64,000 nucleotides of DNA from Psilocybe azurescens (lineage: Eukaryota > Basidiomycota > Agaricomycetes > Agaricales > Agrocybaceae). The notes beneath the pieces were generated by a model. The model did not search any database. It was not told the origin of the DNA and saw only the letters and a program-made list of their open reading frames with translations. Shown here one piece after another: positions 45,724-57,501 of the stretch. Numbering within the stretch: the stretch's first letter is position 1; the number at the start of each line of letters is the position of its first letter. The stretch lies in contig JAJIRX010000062.1 in assembly GCA_023853785.1 (NCBI GenBank), positions 47,225 through 111,224 of the forward strand, given 5' to 3'. The translations under genes were made by a program, and so were the position numbers.

Positions 45724-46103
45724 CGTAGGAGTTGTTGACTGTGCAAACGGGACAAAACGATGAGCGCTCACTTGAACAACATCCGCTTTTTATTCCGTAC
45801 TATAAAACCCGAATACAATGACATGTGCTGAAGTTCTGGGTCGAAGAGAGCGAACAATGAAGAAGGTGTCTACAACGTGCAAGGTCCATCACAACAGTCG
45901 GTGTCCCAAGCTCAACTGACAAGAACAATAGTTCCAGTGCCACTGATCAATTAGTGACACGTGATCGCGTTTAATCTAATCACATTGAGCGGCATCGCTT
46001 TCTTGTTTTCAACGACAACATTCAGCGGATTGTTGGCGGATTGCACCGTTCGATTGTTGCGGCCCGCATCCACGAAAGTAACAACATTTGCAAGGCAAAA
46101 GAA
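45724..46103. promoter_or_regulatory. Divergent promoter region, FunK1 / RIB7
   Basis: 380 bp between divergent start codons. Contains ACACGTGATC (45958-45967) with the E-box core CACGTG. No other element was seen. Confidence 0.35.
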
Positions 46104-47030
46104 ATGGCCAACGAAGCCCCTGGATTTCTGAACGACGTTATCGGACGTTATAGCTCTTCTCCAATCCCACCTACACGTCCTCATGTTACATTGACTTTTG
46201 CTCAATCTCTGGACGCGAAAATAGCTGGTGCAAGTGGGCGTCAGCTTATTCTCAGTGGAAAAGAGAGCATGATCATGACACACTGGTGCGTTAACCCACC
46301 ATTGCAAACCACACTTAGATGAACCCCTCCTAAAATGTACAAATCAGGATGAGAACCATGCACGATGCTATCCTAGTCGGAATTGGCACCGCGGTAAATG
46401 ATGACCCACAATTGAACGGTCAGTTTTCAATGTTTTAAGATATGTAGTCGACGCAAATATCTCTTTCGCGATATAGTGCGTCATCTCCCACCACCAACAT
46501 CTACGCCGTATCACCTTCCCCGACCAATAATTATCGACACCCATCTTCGACTACCCCCACCTGTAAACTTCTACGGAATTATCAAAATGGCAAAGGCAGG
46601 CGACCTTGGATTATTTGTGGACAGCATGAACCATTGCCTCCGAACCTTGCCAGAGCAAGGCTAGATAAAAAGGAAGCCCTCGAAGCAGCAGGTGCGAAGA
46701 TATTTGAAGTTCCAGTAATATTGTCAGACGGGAAAAAGCGCATCAATGTGTCTATCCCTTCTGCTCTTCAGGTCCTCAAAGATCTCGGGTTGCGTACGTT
46801 GATGGTTGAAGGAGGAGCACAGATTATTGCCTCCTTTTTAACTGCAGCTGTCGTAGATTCTTTGATAATCACAACGGCCCCCGTCTTGGTGGGGAGAAGT
46901 CGGGGTAGGCTATGCTTACCCCACAAACCTCTCTGAAAGCAGGGAGACGAAACAGTATAAAGAGGTACACACAGAGTTATTTGGCAAGGATGCTGTAACT
47001 GCATTGGTATCTACCACGCCAGCGCTTTAA
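46104..47030 (+). CDS. RIB7: 2,5-diamino-6-ribosylamino-4(3H)-pyrimidinone 5'-phosphate reductase, two frame breaks
   Basis: NADPH-dependent reductase of the fungal riboflavin pathway. The start at 46104 gives MANEAPGFLNDVIGRY. The conserved blocks are RPHVTLTFAQSLDAKIAG, MRTMHDAILVGIGTAVNDDP (after intron 1), PRPIIIDTHLRLP, GRRPWIICGQHEP, LKDLGLRTLMVEGGAQIIAS and SLIITTAPVLVG, all as in Rib7. It ends VTALVSTTPAL with TAA at 47028-47030. There are two introns. Frame breaks: CC at 46560-46561 one base short, and the G run at 46891-46894 one base long; homology continues on both sides of each. Riboflavin synthase is at 31877-32767. Confidence 0.93.
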
Positions 47031-47349
47031 TAAAAATTTGTTTGCACAATCACTTTCTTCGACCAATTTTTGAGAAAAACCAGATAATATTGCTGAACGT
47101 GTATATAGCAGCAACATAAAGAGGTTTGCTCTCGTCTACGTAAATGAATATGTCGATAAGAGTTTGTAGGCCGAATGGCAACGTGTACCTGGAGCGATAA
47201 AAACAGCAAGGCATGATGATGGAGACCAAAAGAATGGAAATAGTTTACAGTTCAACACAAAACAGTCGAAAAAGTTTCAAGAAAGTTTGGAATATCAACA
47301 AATGAAGATACAAATACATAACCGGTTTTTCTTCTTTACTAGAGCTGAT
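47031..47349. other. Intergenic region between convergent RIB7 and NBR1-like genes
   Basis: 319 bp of 3' flanking sequence, with nothing recognised. Confidence 0.4.
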
Positions 47350-50300
47350 TTAGTCCTCGGACGAAGAAGTATCGTCGTACAAGAGAACATAATCCATAGC
47401 CGAAGTATTGCTGGAAGGTGCACTGCGGGCACTGGAAGCAGCAGCAGCAGCAAGTTCAGCAGTAGTATACGATCGGCTATCGTGGAAAAGTCCCTCGTCT
47501 TCGTCATCGGAAGGCGAAGAAGGCATGCTGATCAAAGAGATATCAGAATCTGCGTCGGAGATGTCGTCCTCAGTCGAAATGGTGGCAGTATCGCCAGAGG
47601 CAGATTGAACAGTCAAAGAAAGTGCCTGTCGGCTTGCCTCGTCCGCTGAAGCTCTTGGCATAATTACAGAGGATGCTGCCATAGACGAGGCGTTAGAAGA
47701 GTGATGCGAATCTGCTTCAACGACATTGATTCTAAGGAGGCAGATTAGAACTGGACATGAACCAACAATAAAAAGCAACATACTCAATCCACAAACTGTT
47801 ACAAAACAATTCACCATCGGCCTTCAATCTCCAGTAACCAACATATCGACCAGGAGCATCAGGAGCCTATATAAATCAGAATGAATATTGCTCGAAAGCT
47901 TGGCCACAGAAAGACAAACCTTCAGTTCTCCAGTCCAAACGTCAATCTCCGCACCGGCAGCCACTTTGCCCAGCTCAACAGTTAACTCATTCTTGTCGCT
48001 CGATAACGACTCTCCTGCTACGAATACCAATTGTGTCGATTCTGGCCAATCGCGTATGCTGTCATTGTGCAAGCGCCAGCATTTCACGAACTCCGCTCCT
48101 GGTGGAAACACTTGACCATCGGGTACTGTCACATCCTCAACGAATGCAGCACTCAGGGGGGTTCGCGTTTCGGTGACCTTGACTGCCTCAGAGGGTGCTT
48201 CGGCAGACTTTGGAACGAGGCAAGGGAGTTCCGCAATTAAATGGGCGAGCGAGGGACGGTAGGACAGGGTGCTGTTTGATGGGGAAGCATCCGAAGAGGG
48301 TCGGTTGAGAAGAGCTTCATCCGATAGAGACGATCCTGTGATGCTAATTGGTTTATCTTCGTCTGCCCCACTGTCGGCCTTCAAAGAAGCAACGCGTTCC
48401 TCGAGGCCTTGTAGCAATAGATGTGACAAAGACAGGTCGGCAAAATCAGTAGGGGACGAGGCTTTAACTCGTGCCTGTTCTAAAGGAGCCACAGGAGCGT
48501 TGGCATTGTTCTCATGGACATCGACAAGACGCCCGGAGGATGGCGTTACTGGTTTAGCGACTTCATCGAACAAAGATGTGATTATAGCAGGTGAGACGTT
48601 GGGTCCTGAAGCATCGGCGATAAGTTGTAAGAGTTCCTGTCGCTCCATGGCATTGGTTGTGGGCCATGGATTCGTCGGCGTGTGACTAGGAGCATTAGGC
48701 AACGTTATTTCGGACGTTGCAACAGGTTGCAAGTTGGGAGTAGCCCGCGCAACGGTGCCGAAAGATGGCGCAGCCGACATTGTCGAAACTTTGGGTGTAT
48801 CAGGAAGAGGAATGTCAGGAAGAGGAATGTCAGGAAGAGGAATGTCAGCAAAGGGTTCCTCAACGATGCCTTGGCTTGGAAAACGTCACCGAGATTGTCC
48901 GACACCTGAGGGAAGCGTTCATAAGGATGAGAGGTTTCAGGTTCCCAGTGCATAGATCCAAAGAATCCAGGGATCGAGGCCCACGACGCATGCGATATCA
49001 TTTCAGGTTTTGGAGGTACTGGCGGAGGCTTGACTGGGGATGGTGCCCGGACAGGTGAAGCAGGCATGGGAACTGTCGTTGCCGAAGTAGGAGTTGGCGT
49101 CCTGACCCGGTCTTCTTGCGAGAAGGGGTTGAAAAAGGCTGCGGGGAGGTAGGTACTGGCGACTTGCGGACAGCAAATGCCATGTTTGCTTCGGGTTCTA
49201 TCAAATCAACAGTAACCGTTGTCGCTTGCTCCCGGGGAGTAGATGATTTAGGCTCAGGTATGATTTCTCTTCGACCAACTCTGTACACAGTGGGTATCAC
49301 TGTTTCTGGGAGTTTCATCTTCAACATTGGGTGTAATGCGGGATGAACAGGAATCGGAAGCGCTTCGCAGGTTTCACAGAGATCGTAATCAGGGCAATCG
49401 GGATGCATGCACTAGTTCTTGGTTAGCGTTCGGCTGATAAATTGTAATTAATAATTTAGTCACCTTGAACCTGCATCCATAGATACTCCTGGAGCAAGCT
49501 ACAAAACAGGTCTTAGAGAGAATCTCGTAAAGGAAGCTAACTCAACATACCATCGCAAGTAGCAAAATGCATCGTGTGAGGGGGAGTAGGTACGGGCACG
49601 CTGCAAAACGATTTAAATTTTGACTATATAACTGGAATGATTTGCTTACAACATAATCTTCTGGAGCTTGAATTCGTACAAAGGCGTGATGAGGATGTTG
49701 ATCCGGTATAATGCTACGAGGGAATCAGAGGACTCTCATATGAATGGAAAAGATGCATACCTGAAGCAGGAGTTGCAAGAATCAAAGTCAGGGCAACCTA
49801 GGCATTTCTAGCAAAATTTGTTCAGTTATCTATAACATTGCAAAGAAACAGTGAACATACATAGCGGTCACCGATGATTCTAGAGTCACAAAGATCACAA
49901 GTAGCATGGTGGACGGCTGGTGCAGTAGGGGCCACCTCAGGAGCGGGATCTCTCGGGGCTGCCTCGTCGCCTCTCTTTCGCCATCACCGCTGAAGACAGT
50001 GTGTACAATAACTCTGCCTGGTTCCGTAATATCAAAAAACTCGTGGAAAGGGTTATGTGCTTCAGCGGATCCTTGAGATATGCACGAGTCGCATAAATCG
50101 TAGTCTAGAGTAATACAGTCGTCTCAGTACGATTGAAAGACGAAATTGAAATGATCTGACCTGGGCAATCGAGGCATTTGTGGCGAACACCTTCGATGAC
50201 TTCATTGCAAACATCACATAGAATACCTGTATGTATCACAGGAGGTGAATTCGAAGCTATAACAGGAGCTTGAATTGTGGCATTTGCACTGGAAGAGGCT

Positions 50301-51373
50301 GGTGTGGGGGAAGAAACGGAGAATCTGGTCCACGGGGTTGGAAGATGGGGAATAGGCAAGTTTAACCCTCGGGCTTGTGAAGCGCTGGCTAGCTTCATGT
50401 TGTGTGAGCCCATGCTACTCAAGCAGAAGCCCGGCCTGTCCTCATTGTAGCAAGTGTCACACTAAAACAATTATCAGTTATGTAGCTACCGGGTCCTTTG
50501 TTGGTAAATACTCACAACTACAACATGGCAGCTCTCGCAAGAGTACCAGTCACCATGTCCGTCATGAAGAGAACCAATGCTTCGAGTGCAAACGGAGCAC
50601 AAAGACGGTGGCGGTGCTTCGTTTGCAGAGTTGGAGCCATCTGAAATCATGGAAAGATTGGTTGCCAATGCACTGTCGACAATGTCTTTAAATTCAGTCA
50701 AAATCGCTCGCATGTCCGCGTTGCTTTTGGATACTGTGCAGCAGGAACCGGCGGATGACCTGCGCTGCGCAGTAGGCCGCGCAGGCTGCTGTCGAATGGA
50801 TCTCATCGAGACACTGCGAGTTGTTGTTGGAGCAGTGTCGACATCCATTGCAGCCTGACTTGCTACGGGAACTGCAGGAGAGAATGCCACATGTGGGCCA
50901 AGATGAGTAAATCGTGACATGACTGTATCCGTAGGCAAACCTCGAAAAAGAGTCACGGAAGATTAGGAACAACCCGGTACTTGCTTAGAAAGCCCTGAGC
51001 TCACCGCTTGCTTCTGAAGAGCGAGAAGGAATATCTATGACGGTAAACCTCAGTAAAGCATGGGGCCAAGTACGGTGCTTGAACTGCCGGATGCTCTTGT
51101 GGTAGTCGTACGCGTTGCGGACTTCTTTGCCAATTAAAATTCGGGAAGGTTGAGCGGCATCAGGAGAGAATAGTAGTTTGGAATAATAGAAGTTGTTAGA
51201 TAGTGAGAATGAACGGCGTAGCTGAAATATGCGTTAGTCGTCGTTATCTGAATCCAGTCTACGAACGTGAGACTCACTTGGCTGCAGATGTCGTCGTAAC
51301 TTGGGAAAGTATTGATGTCGGAGAACGTATGTTTTCGAATCTGTCCCCGATATGTGACTTTAATAGTAAACAT
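47350..51373 (-). CDS. NBR1-like selective autophagy receptor (PB1, four ZZ, NBR1 Ig-like), two frame breaks
   Basis: Cargo receptor related to NBR1 and S. pombe Nbr1. The start at 51373 opens a PB1 domain (MFTIKVTYRGQIRKHTFSD). Four ZZ-type zinc fingers follow: SLCSVCTRS ... WYSCESC, GILCDVCNEVIEGVRHKCLDC, ATCDLCDSRIIGDRYKCLGC, and a last one with KCMHPDCPDYDLCETCE. A Pro/Ser linker with (LPDIP)3 leads to the NBR1 Ig-like domain: FPPGAEFVKCWRLHNDSIRD, WPESTQLVFVAGESL and APDAPGRYVGYWRLKADGE. The C-terminus ends AMDYVLLYDDTSSSED, where YVLL between acidic residues fits an Atg8-interacting motif. Frame breaks: CCC at 49106-49108 and AAA at 48850-48852 (plus strand), each one base short. Confidence 0.9.
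48808..48852 (+). repeat. Triple 15-bp direct repeat in the NBR1-like gene
   Basis: The plus-strand unit GGAAGAGGAATGTCA is repeated three times in tandem. On the coding strand it codes LPDIP repeats. It is in frame and probably variable in copy number. Confidence 0.75.
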
Positions 51374-52199
51374 TTGAAAGTATGAAGGGAGGTTGTTAAA
51401 GTTGTTTGGTGAAGGTCGGGTTAAGAGAGAGAGGTGGCCGCAGCACAGCAACAATCAGCTCTAAATGACTCTGGGGTTTCAAGCACCGCCGTCACTGTCA
51501 CATTATTGCCGCCCCGTAAGCGCTGACGCTGACCCCGCAAGACAGGGGCTCGGCGATCGGCATACATACGTACTGCAACTCGAACATTCTACATCGTACT
51601 CCCTCAGCTTTCTCAGAAGAAGACCACGCATCTGTCTTTGAAAAACATCTGATTTTTTGGTTTTCGTGAGATGTCTTGTTTGCATCCACTTTCAAGCGCG
51701 CCGCCCGCACCCAAGTCGCTTGGGCGGCACAGCAAAGCTGCACTGGTACTGCCCTCTCGGATCCCTAGAAGAGGAGCAATTAACTGTACTCTGGTATACT
51801 TAGTCGTTTTGAAGCTCTAATATCCCCTTTCCATACTCAACTACTATGTCGCAGGGTGCTTTGAATGTCTTGCTAGTTGCTTGCTACTCGAGTAGATCAA
51901 GTCAACTTGTCTGTGTCTCAAGTTGCGAAAGATAGATACGTAGGTACTAGGCCGGCTCATATTTGGAACCATTCAACACATCAGTCCTGTAGTAGTATCT
52001 CATCATCACTGTATACATTGTCCAAAGGTTGGGAATTTCTATTTCTTGAGATATATTTTGAACAGCGGGCCACTCGGAAAACCATTAAGGGTCGGACGTG
52101 ATAAAAATAAGCCTTCCATTTACATTGTGAAAAATACACCTGGCATACAATTCGAGGTACCATAACGAACAGGACATCCACCCGAAGAAACGTCCAATT
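51374..52199. other. Intergenic region, NBR1-like upstream / methyltransferase downstream
   Basis: About 0.8 kb, promoter of the NBR1-like gene plus the 3' region of the O-methyltransferase. No other gene is supported. Confidence 0.4.
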
Positions 52200-54202
52200 T
52201 CAAGCTGGAACGACTTCAGTGATAGATGCCCAGCCCCTGCAAAAGAACGAGCCAATGTGAGTATTCGATGAAAAGCATATGATAAAATTTCGGAAATGCC
52301 CACGCACCTGGTGGCGTTAACCTTCTTAATCTTCATCCCACCGAGTTCCACCATCTCCTGCAGTTGCGGTAGAGTTCTTTCAAATGCTGGATATACGACA
52401 TATAAAGTATGAGTAGAAGTCCAAAATATTATATACCGAAGGTGTCCTCACAATTGCAAAGAGCAGTCAGGGCAACATTGATTTGGTGCTGAATGCGACT
52501 GGCTTCTCCAAAGTCGACAGGAATGAATTCGGGAGGTGGGACCGGCTGATACACGTTTTTGTTCAAAGTCAAAAGCGACTGAACGAGGTCTTGGCCTTCA
52601 GATGAAACCACGCCAGGTTGGATAACGGTATCGATGATTAAGAGGCAACTCTATTAAAAGCGGAATTAATGAGTGTTGTGCCAGAAAAAGCAGAGACAGA
52701 CGACTAACATCTTCGTTCAGGACGTCCCGGATATGTTTAATCATGCTCGCGCCTATATGAGAAACAACACAATTGAAAATGGGCAAAACAAGTCTTCGGA
52801 TTAACCCTCATACCTTTCTGAGTGTTCCAGTCATGAAGAACTAAAGTTGATAATAAGAAATGCCATTAGATGGAACAAAACCAACCACAAACCTCGCTGC
52901 ATCACGAAGACATATTTTCCTTTACGTTGCTGTGGTTTGAAGAAATCTTGAGTCTCAAATTCGACGCGTCCAGTGAGTCCTTTCGACGCAATATAAGCTT
53001 CTGCGCCTTCACGGGTCTCAGGAAGATCCTGAACAACGAATTTTTGATGTCAGGATATCTACATCGTACATATCAGCTTATGCAAAATTGAACACAGTCA
53101 AATGACAATGGATCACTTACTTGGCTGCAAGTGAACAGCAAAGAGTGCCTTGTCCTCCTCCAACGTCGACAATCCCATCTTTATCCTTCGCTATTGCATC
53201 CCAGGCGAAGTCGGAAATTACACCAGGGTCCGATGTAGGTCCGACAGCGACCATACTAGATAAACAAAACGAATTCGGAGTAAGTTCACGTCAGTGGTAA
53301 CACCCTGCAAAGCCAACAAAAATTAGCAAATTCTTACGATTGTCCAAACTTGACAGCTTCTTCGGGATCTTTGGTGAGCCATCCATCAGCTCCAAAGTAG
53401 CTGACATCGGTTTTGTAGGCGAGCTGGAATGCCGTATGCAACGGGTCTGTGTTCTTGCGGAATTCGGGGTCCGGATGGTTGACCATCTCCGGGAAGCTTG
53501 TCGCGATTTTAGTGAAGAGGTCATTCCTTGATCAAAATTCAGTGGATGTACCAAAAACAAGTTTAATCCACGTACATATAAGTTGCAAGGTGAAATCCAG
53601 GAAGACCTTTCTTGATGAGATTGCTGAGACGGTTGTTGGCGAAATATCCTTGCTTCGGTTCGCGGAACCAGCCTTGGGTGATCAAGAGACGCAATACACG
53701 CTCTGCAGCCCCCAAAATCAACTCGGCTCATGCATGGGCAAAGTGCTAAAAACGTTACCAAGCTTTAATTCATCGACGCCAGTCTGCTCAGCAATTTCTT
53801 TGATGCTCAAGCCCTCTTCTGAGTCCCCAAGAATAGATGCCAGTCCAATCTCTGCAGTTAACCGGACACCTGCGACTTCCAGAACCATCCAAGTATTGGC
53901 TGTAAGCGCATCGTACGGAGACTGTATCAAGGACTTGATAAGACCCTAAGCGCACCAGATCGAATTGGGATAAGCCGTAAAATCGTGGAAAACGAGGGAT
54001 CCGAGCATACCAAACTAGCTAACGCGACCCTACGGGCCTCAAACATCGCAGGCGTCGGCAAGAATGTAAGCTCATCGATAGGATGCGGTTGAGACGTGTT
54101 CAACGAGAGCTCTGGGAGGTTCTGCGCGGCAAGCTCTGCCTTGAAGGTGTCGATCGCTGCGTTCAGCGTCTTCTGCAAGCTGCTCAGTTCGGAGAGTGAC
54201 AT
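52200..54202 (-). CDS. SAM-dependent O-methyltransferase (plant/fungal COMT type)
   Basis: Small-molecule O-methyltransferase of the family that includes fungal secondary-metabolite enzymes. The start at 54202 gives MSLSELSSLQKTLNAAIDTF. The N-terminal dimerisation winged helix has TAEIGLASIL ... LSIKEIAEQTGVDELKL. The SAM-binding motif is IVDVGGGQGTLCCSLA. The acidic loop is FVVQDLPETREGA. The catalytic His lies in RVLHDWNTQKG, split by an intron. It ends GWASITEVVPA at 52200. Many short introns join in frame. No other biosynthetic core gene (PKS, NRPS, terpene synthase) is nearby, so a cluster role is not supported. Substrate unknown. Confidence 0.88.
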
Positions 54203-55620
54203 TATCGCAAGATTTGGGTATTCGAAATGTTTTGCGTTGCGTTAGCGATCTTTTAAATCATAGTGAGCCCGTAAGCGAGGAATAGCTCCCCATGTACTGG
54301 TATTTTTCATAAACCCTCATTAGGTTGGAGAGGACCTTTTGCCAGATTCGAAGATTCCAAAATTCCTAATCAAGGGTTACAAGAGGTTACAAGCTTGTTC
54401 AGCGAATCAACATGTCTTGTTTTTGCTAATAGCCCATGGGGTTCGCAAGTTATACTTTTCATATCAGTAAAATTCTGTGCCTGACAACATAACATCTGGA
54501 CCGCGGTCCACCAGAATGACTTAACGCTGAACAGCCTGAAAAAATTCATGATGATTTTTATTCAGTTGTGGACGCTGGAAAAAATTAATCAGAAACCTTA
54601 CGCTAGACTCGTTTAAGCATTTCCGTTCCATGGGCATAAAAAGTCTGTTAAAATTGAATGTGGGTGACAAGCAATAGAGTGCATAAGGGCGCCGCTGTCA
54701 AAGTCTTCGACATTTTGTGCTTATTCGAGGGTCTATATCGTTGTCAAAAGGCTAAGAAGGTAGATTGTGCCCTAGAGGCCTTCTGTGGTTAAATAGCACC
54801 CGTTTCGAAATTCGGTTGTCGTTTGGATGCAGAAAGGAGCTATGTCGCTTCAATATGCATCAGTATGTTCCTTAGAGATTGAGGAAGCAAGCCAAAGAGA
54901 CAAGTCCAAATGTAATGCAGGGTCACCGTGCGAATTAATACAAACGGCATCAGCCGGAAGTCGGCCGCCGTCTGATTAATGATTACCGACACACACCGCC
55001 ACATAACTTTGTCCTGTTCTCTCTAGAGCAGTTCAGTGCCAACTCAGCAAATTGAAACGTCACTTGCGCTTGAAGCCTGGAAGCCCTGATATATGTACTG
55101 AGCTCCTGCGCCAACACCTTTCGTATCGAATCCTTTCTAGCTCCAGATAACAAACTATTTCGGTTCAAACGCGAATACTGACTTACTAGAATATGTAATC
55201 AGTGCATATCACTGGCAGCTTACTGGCAGCGATCATCTATTTCTAGGTTCTCGTGACATCTCTAGCCTTACCATCTCCAGACGATGCTTTGAATAAAGGG
55301 AACCCCAGTGTGCCTTCTAGCGCCTATCATATTCTGATTTAAACCATATCAATAGTTCAACGTAACCCGGCAGGCAGCTGGCAGTTCGCAGGGCCCTTTT
55401 CAATTCTCATTCCAGAAAATTCATGCAGCTCACAGGAACTTTGGCGACCCTTGACCTATCAAATGTGGATGATAACGTTATACGGTCTGCTTTTGGTTAG
55501 AACCCTGTACCTTCTCCAACAACTTAAAGTGACCTGCTTTCCGGTGTTCCTTTCGTTGGATTCCACCCCAGTTCCAAGTAATCCTTCTTCGCCTTCACAC
55601 CAGAACTATACCGGTCAAAT
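54203..55620. other. Intergenic region between methyltransferase and DUF6534 gene
   Basis: 1.4 kb divergent upstream region. It contains a perfect 14-bp palindrome at 54497-54510 (listed separately). A short frame of 25 codons opens at 55423 upstream of the DUF6534 start and could be a uORF. No gene is called. Confidence 0.4.
54497..54510. promoter_or_regulatory. 14-bp perfect palindrome TGGACCGCGGTCCA
   Basis: Self-complementary over all 14 bases, about 295 bp upstream of the O-methyltransferase start. Its CCGCGG core flanked by GG/CC resembles sites for Zn2Cys6 regulators; that is inference only. Confidence 0.35.
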
Positions 55621-57207
55621 ATGGGTGCTTTCGATACTACCGTCGGTAAGTCGACATTATGCAGCGATAGTTCGTGATCGTTGGCTCATCGCATACTAGG
55701 CGTTCTCCTCTTGGGTATTTTCTGTACGTCTTAAAGGGAACTCTCGTTGTCCACCTTTCTACCGACTAACGCGTTCTTGGACGCCAACTCATGTAGTCAA
55801 TACCTATCTGTACGGTCTGGTGACATACCAGTTCTTGGTTTATCGGAATACGAGTAAGTTCTTGTTCTCGACCATTCTCTTATCGCCTTGCTGACATCTG
55901 CGTGAAATCAGAGTTCAACGACGCCCTCTGGATCAAGTAAATACTCTTTGTGTCGGAAAAGGACGAAAGCTGATCGTTCTGTCTAGGTCAATTGTTGGAA
56001 TCCTCTTTGTGGTGGATACGGTTCACAGTGCGGTGTAAGTCTTCAGTTTATCTGATCTTGTCAGTATCTAATGCCCCGCATCTACAGAGCTGTTTACGCC
56101 GCTTGGCAAACTGGGTAATTCCTTCAGTTTTTTATATCAATATGCATCCATTCTGAATTGGATATCAGGGTAACCAACTACGCTGATCCAGCAGCTTTGG
56201 GGTGTAGGTTCAATCTCAGCATATCCCTGTTCATTTTGCTCATCTATGACAATTTACAGCTGTGGGCTGGACAATTCCATTCACTGCTGTTGCGACGTCT
56301 GTTGCTGCCATCTTCACCCAGTTCTTCTTGGGACATCGGTATGATTTCACATTATGTCATGAAATCTTCTGACCTGACGAAAATAACGCAGTGTCTTGCT
56401 GCTCACCAAAAACAAGGCCATTGTCGGTGTCATTGGCGTGTTCAGTTTAACAGGCTTCGTCTTTGGTGTATACGCCGGAATCCGATCTGGAATCATTGAC
56501 AAGTAGGTTTCTTTCTATTAAGTGTCATAGAATGTTGCCTTATTTTGTAGGGTCGCGAATTTCGCGCCTCTGACACCTTTCGTGATTTGCTGGCTCGGAT
56601 TCCAGACAGCCGCAGACCTTACCATTACCAGTATGTCTACTTGTGTCCTTCAATGTTCGTGAATTTAACCGCATTGCCCAGCTGTCTTGACCTATGTGCT
56701 TGCTCGTTCGCGCACTGGCTTCCGCAAGACCGACACTGTCGTCAACCGTCTCATCCGCGGTGCTATTCAAACTGGTCTCTTTGCATCTCTCTTTGCTCTG
56801 GCAGATCTCTTCAGCTTTGTCCTCCACCGTAATACCAACCTATATGCCATGTTCGCCTACCCCATCGGCCGGATTTATACCAATGTACGACCGTATAAAG
56901 CATGGCCCTTCTGACATTTGCTGATTCGCTTTATTAGACGTTACTGGACACCCTCAACTCGCGTATGGAGCTCAAGGCGGCAAGTGAGAATGCGCAGAAC
57001 ACCTCTGAGGCAAGTCTGCTGCGCTGTGTCAAGTGAAATATACTTATTTATTCTCTGCAGGTGGGCAACGGAAGCAACGCTTTCAAATTGCACCACCAAA
57101 GCCAGACTTTTGCTGCACAGACTGTATGTGCCTCTATACTGGTGACACAAGAAGTGCTAACCCTTGAGCAGGTGGACGCGGACACTAAAATCCCCGTTGA
57201 AGTCTAG
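55621..57207 (+). CDS. DUF6534-family multi-pass membrane protein
   Basis: Integral membrane protein of a basidiomycete-expanded family of unknown function. The start at 55621 gives MGAFDTTVG. After several small exons come the hydrophobic segments NTYLYGLVTYQFLVYRNT, SIVGILFVVDTVHSAV, WTIPFTAVATSVAAIFTQFF and LTPFVICWLGFQTAADLTIT. Then follow VLTYVLARSRTGFRKTDTVVN and GRIYTNTLLDTLNSRMELK, the latter the C-terminal family signature. About seven transmembrane helices are expected. The cytoplasmic tail ends DADTKIPVEV. About ten introns were traced in frame with no break. Loosely GPCR-like topology has been noted for such families, but function is unknown. Confidence 0.85.
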
Positions 57208-57501
57208 TATTAATAGTGATAACGCAAATAGTTTTATGTACATGTACAAATATGAGTTGTTGGTTACATCATATACTCGAACCCAGTCTACGAGGTAGAA
57301 TATCCTTACTTCATTGTGTTGTTTAGTATGAGCCATGAAAAAGAACAAATTTCTGGAAATGAGACCGGGCACAGCTCCAATCATCCATATTGGCTGGGTC
57401 GAGACTAGTTACATCATCGGTCTCTCAATCCCCAGTTGGGTATTTGTCAGCAGGGCCTAGAATTTGCCTAGAATCTTTCACCACATTTCTATCTCAACAT
57501 C

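Noticed and set aside
47287..47649. Plus-strand frame rich in Ser and Arg
   Set aside because: Antisense to the acidic C-terminus of the NBR1-like gene, whose frame is supported by homology.
52200..57207. Secondary-metabolite cluster around the O-methyltransferase
   Set aside because: No polyketide synthase, NRPS, terpene synthase, P450 or transporter is nearby.
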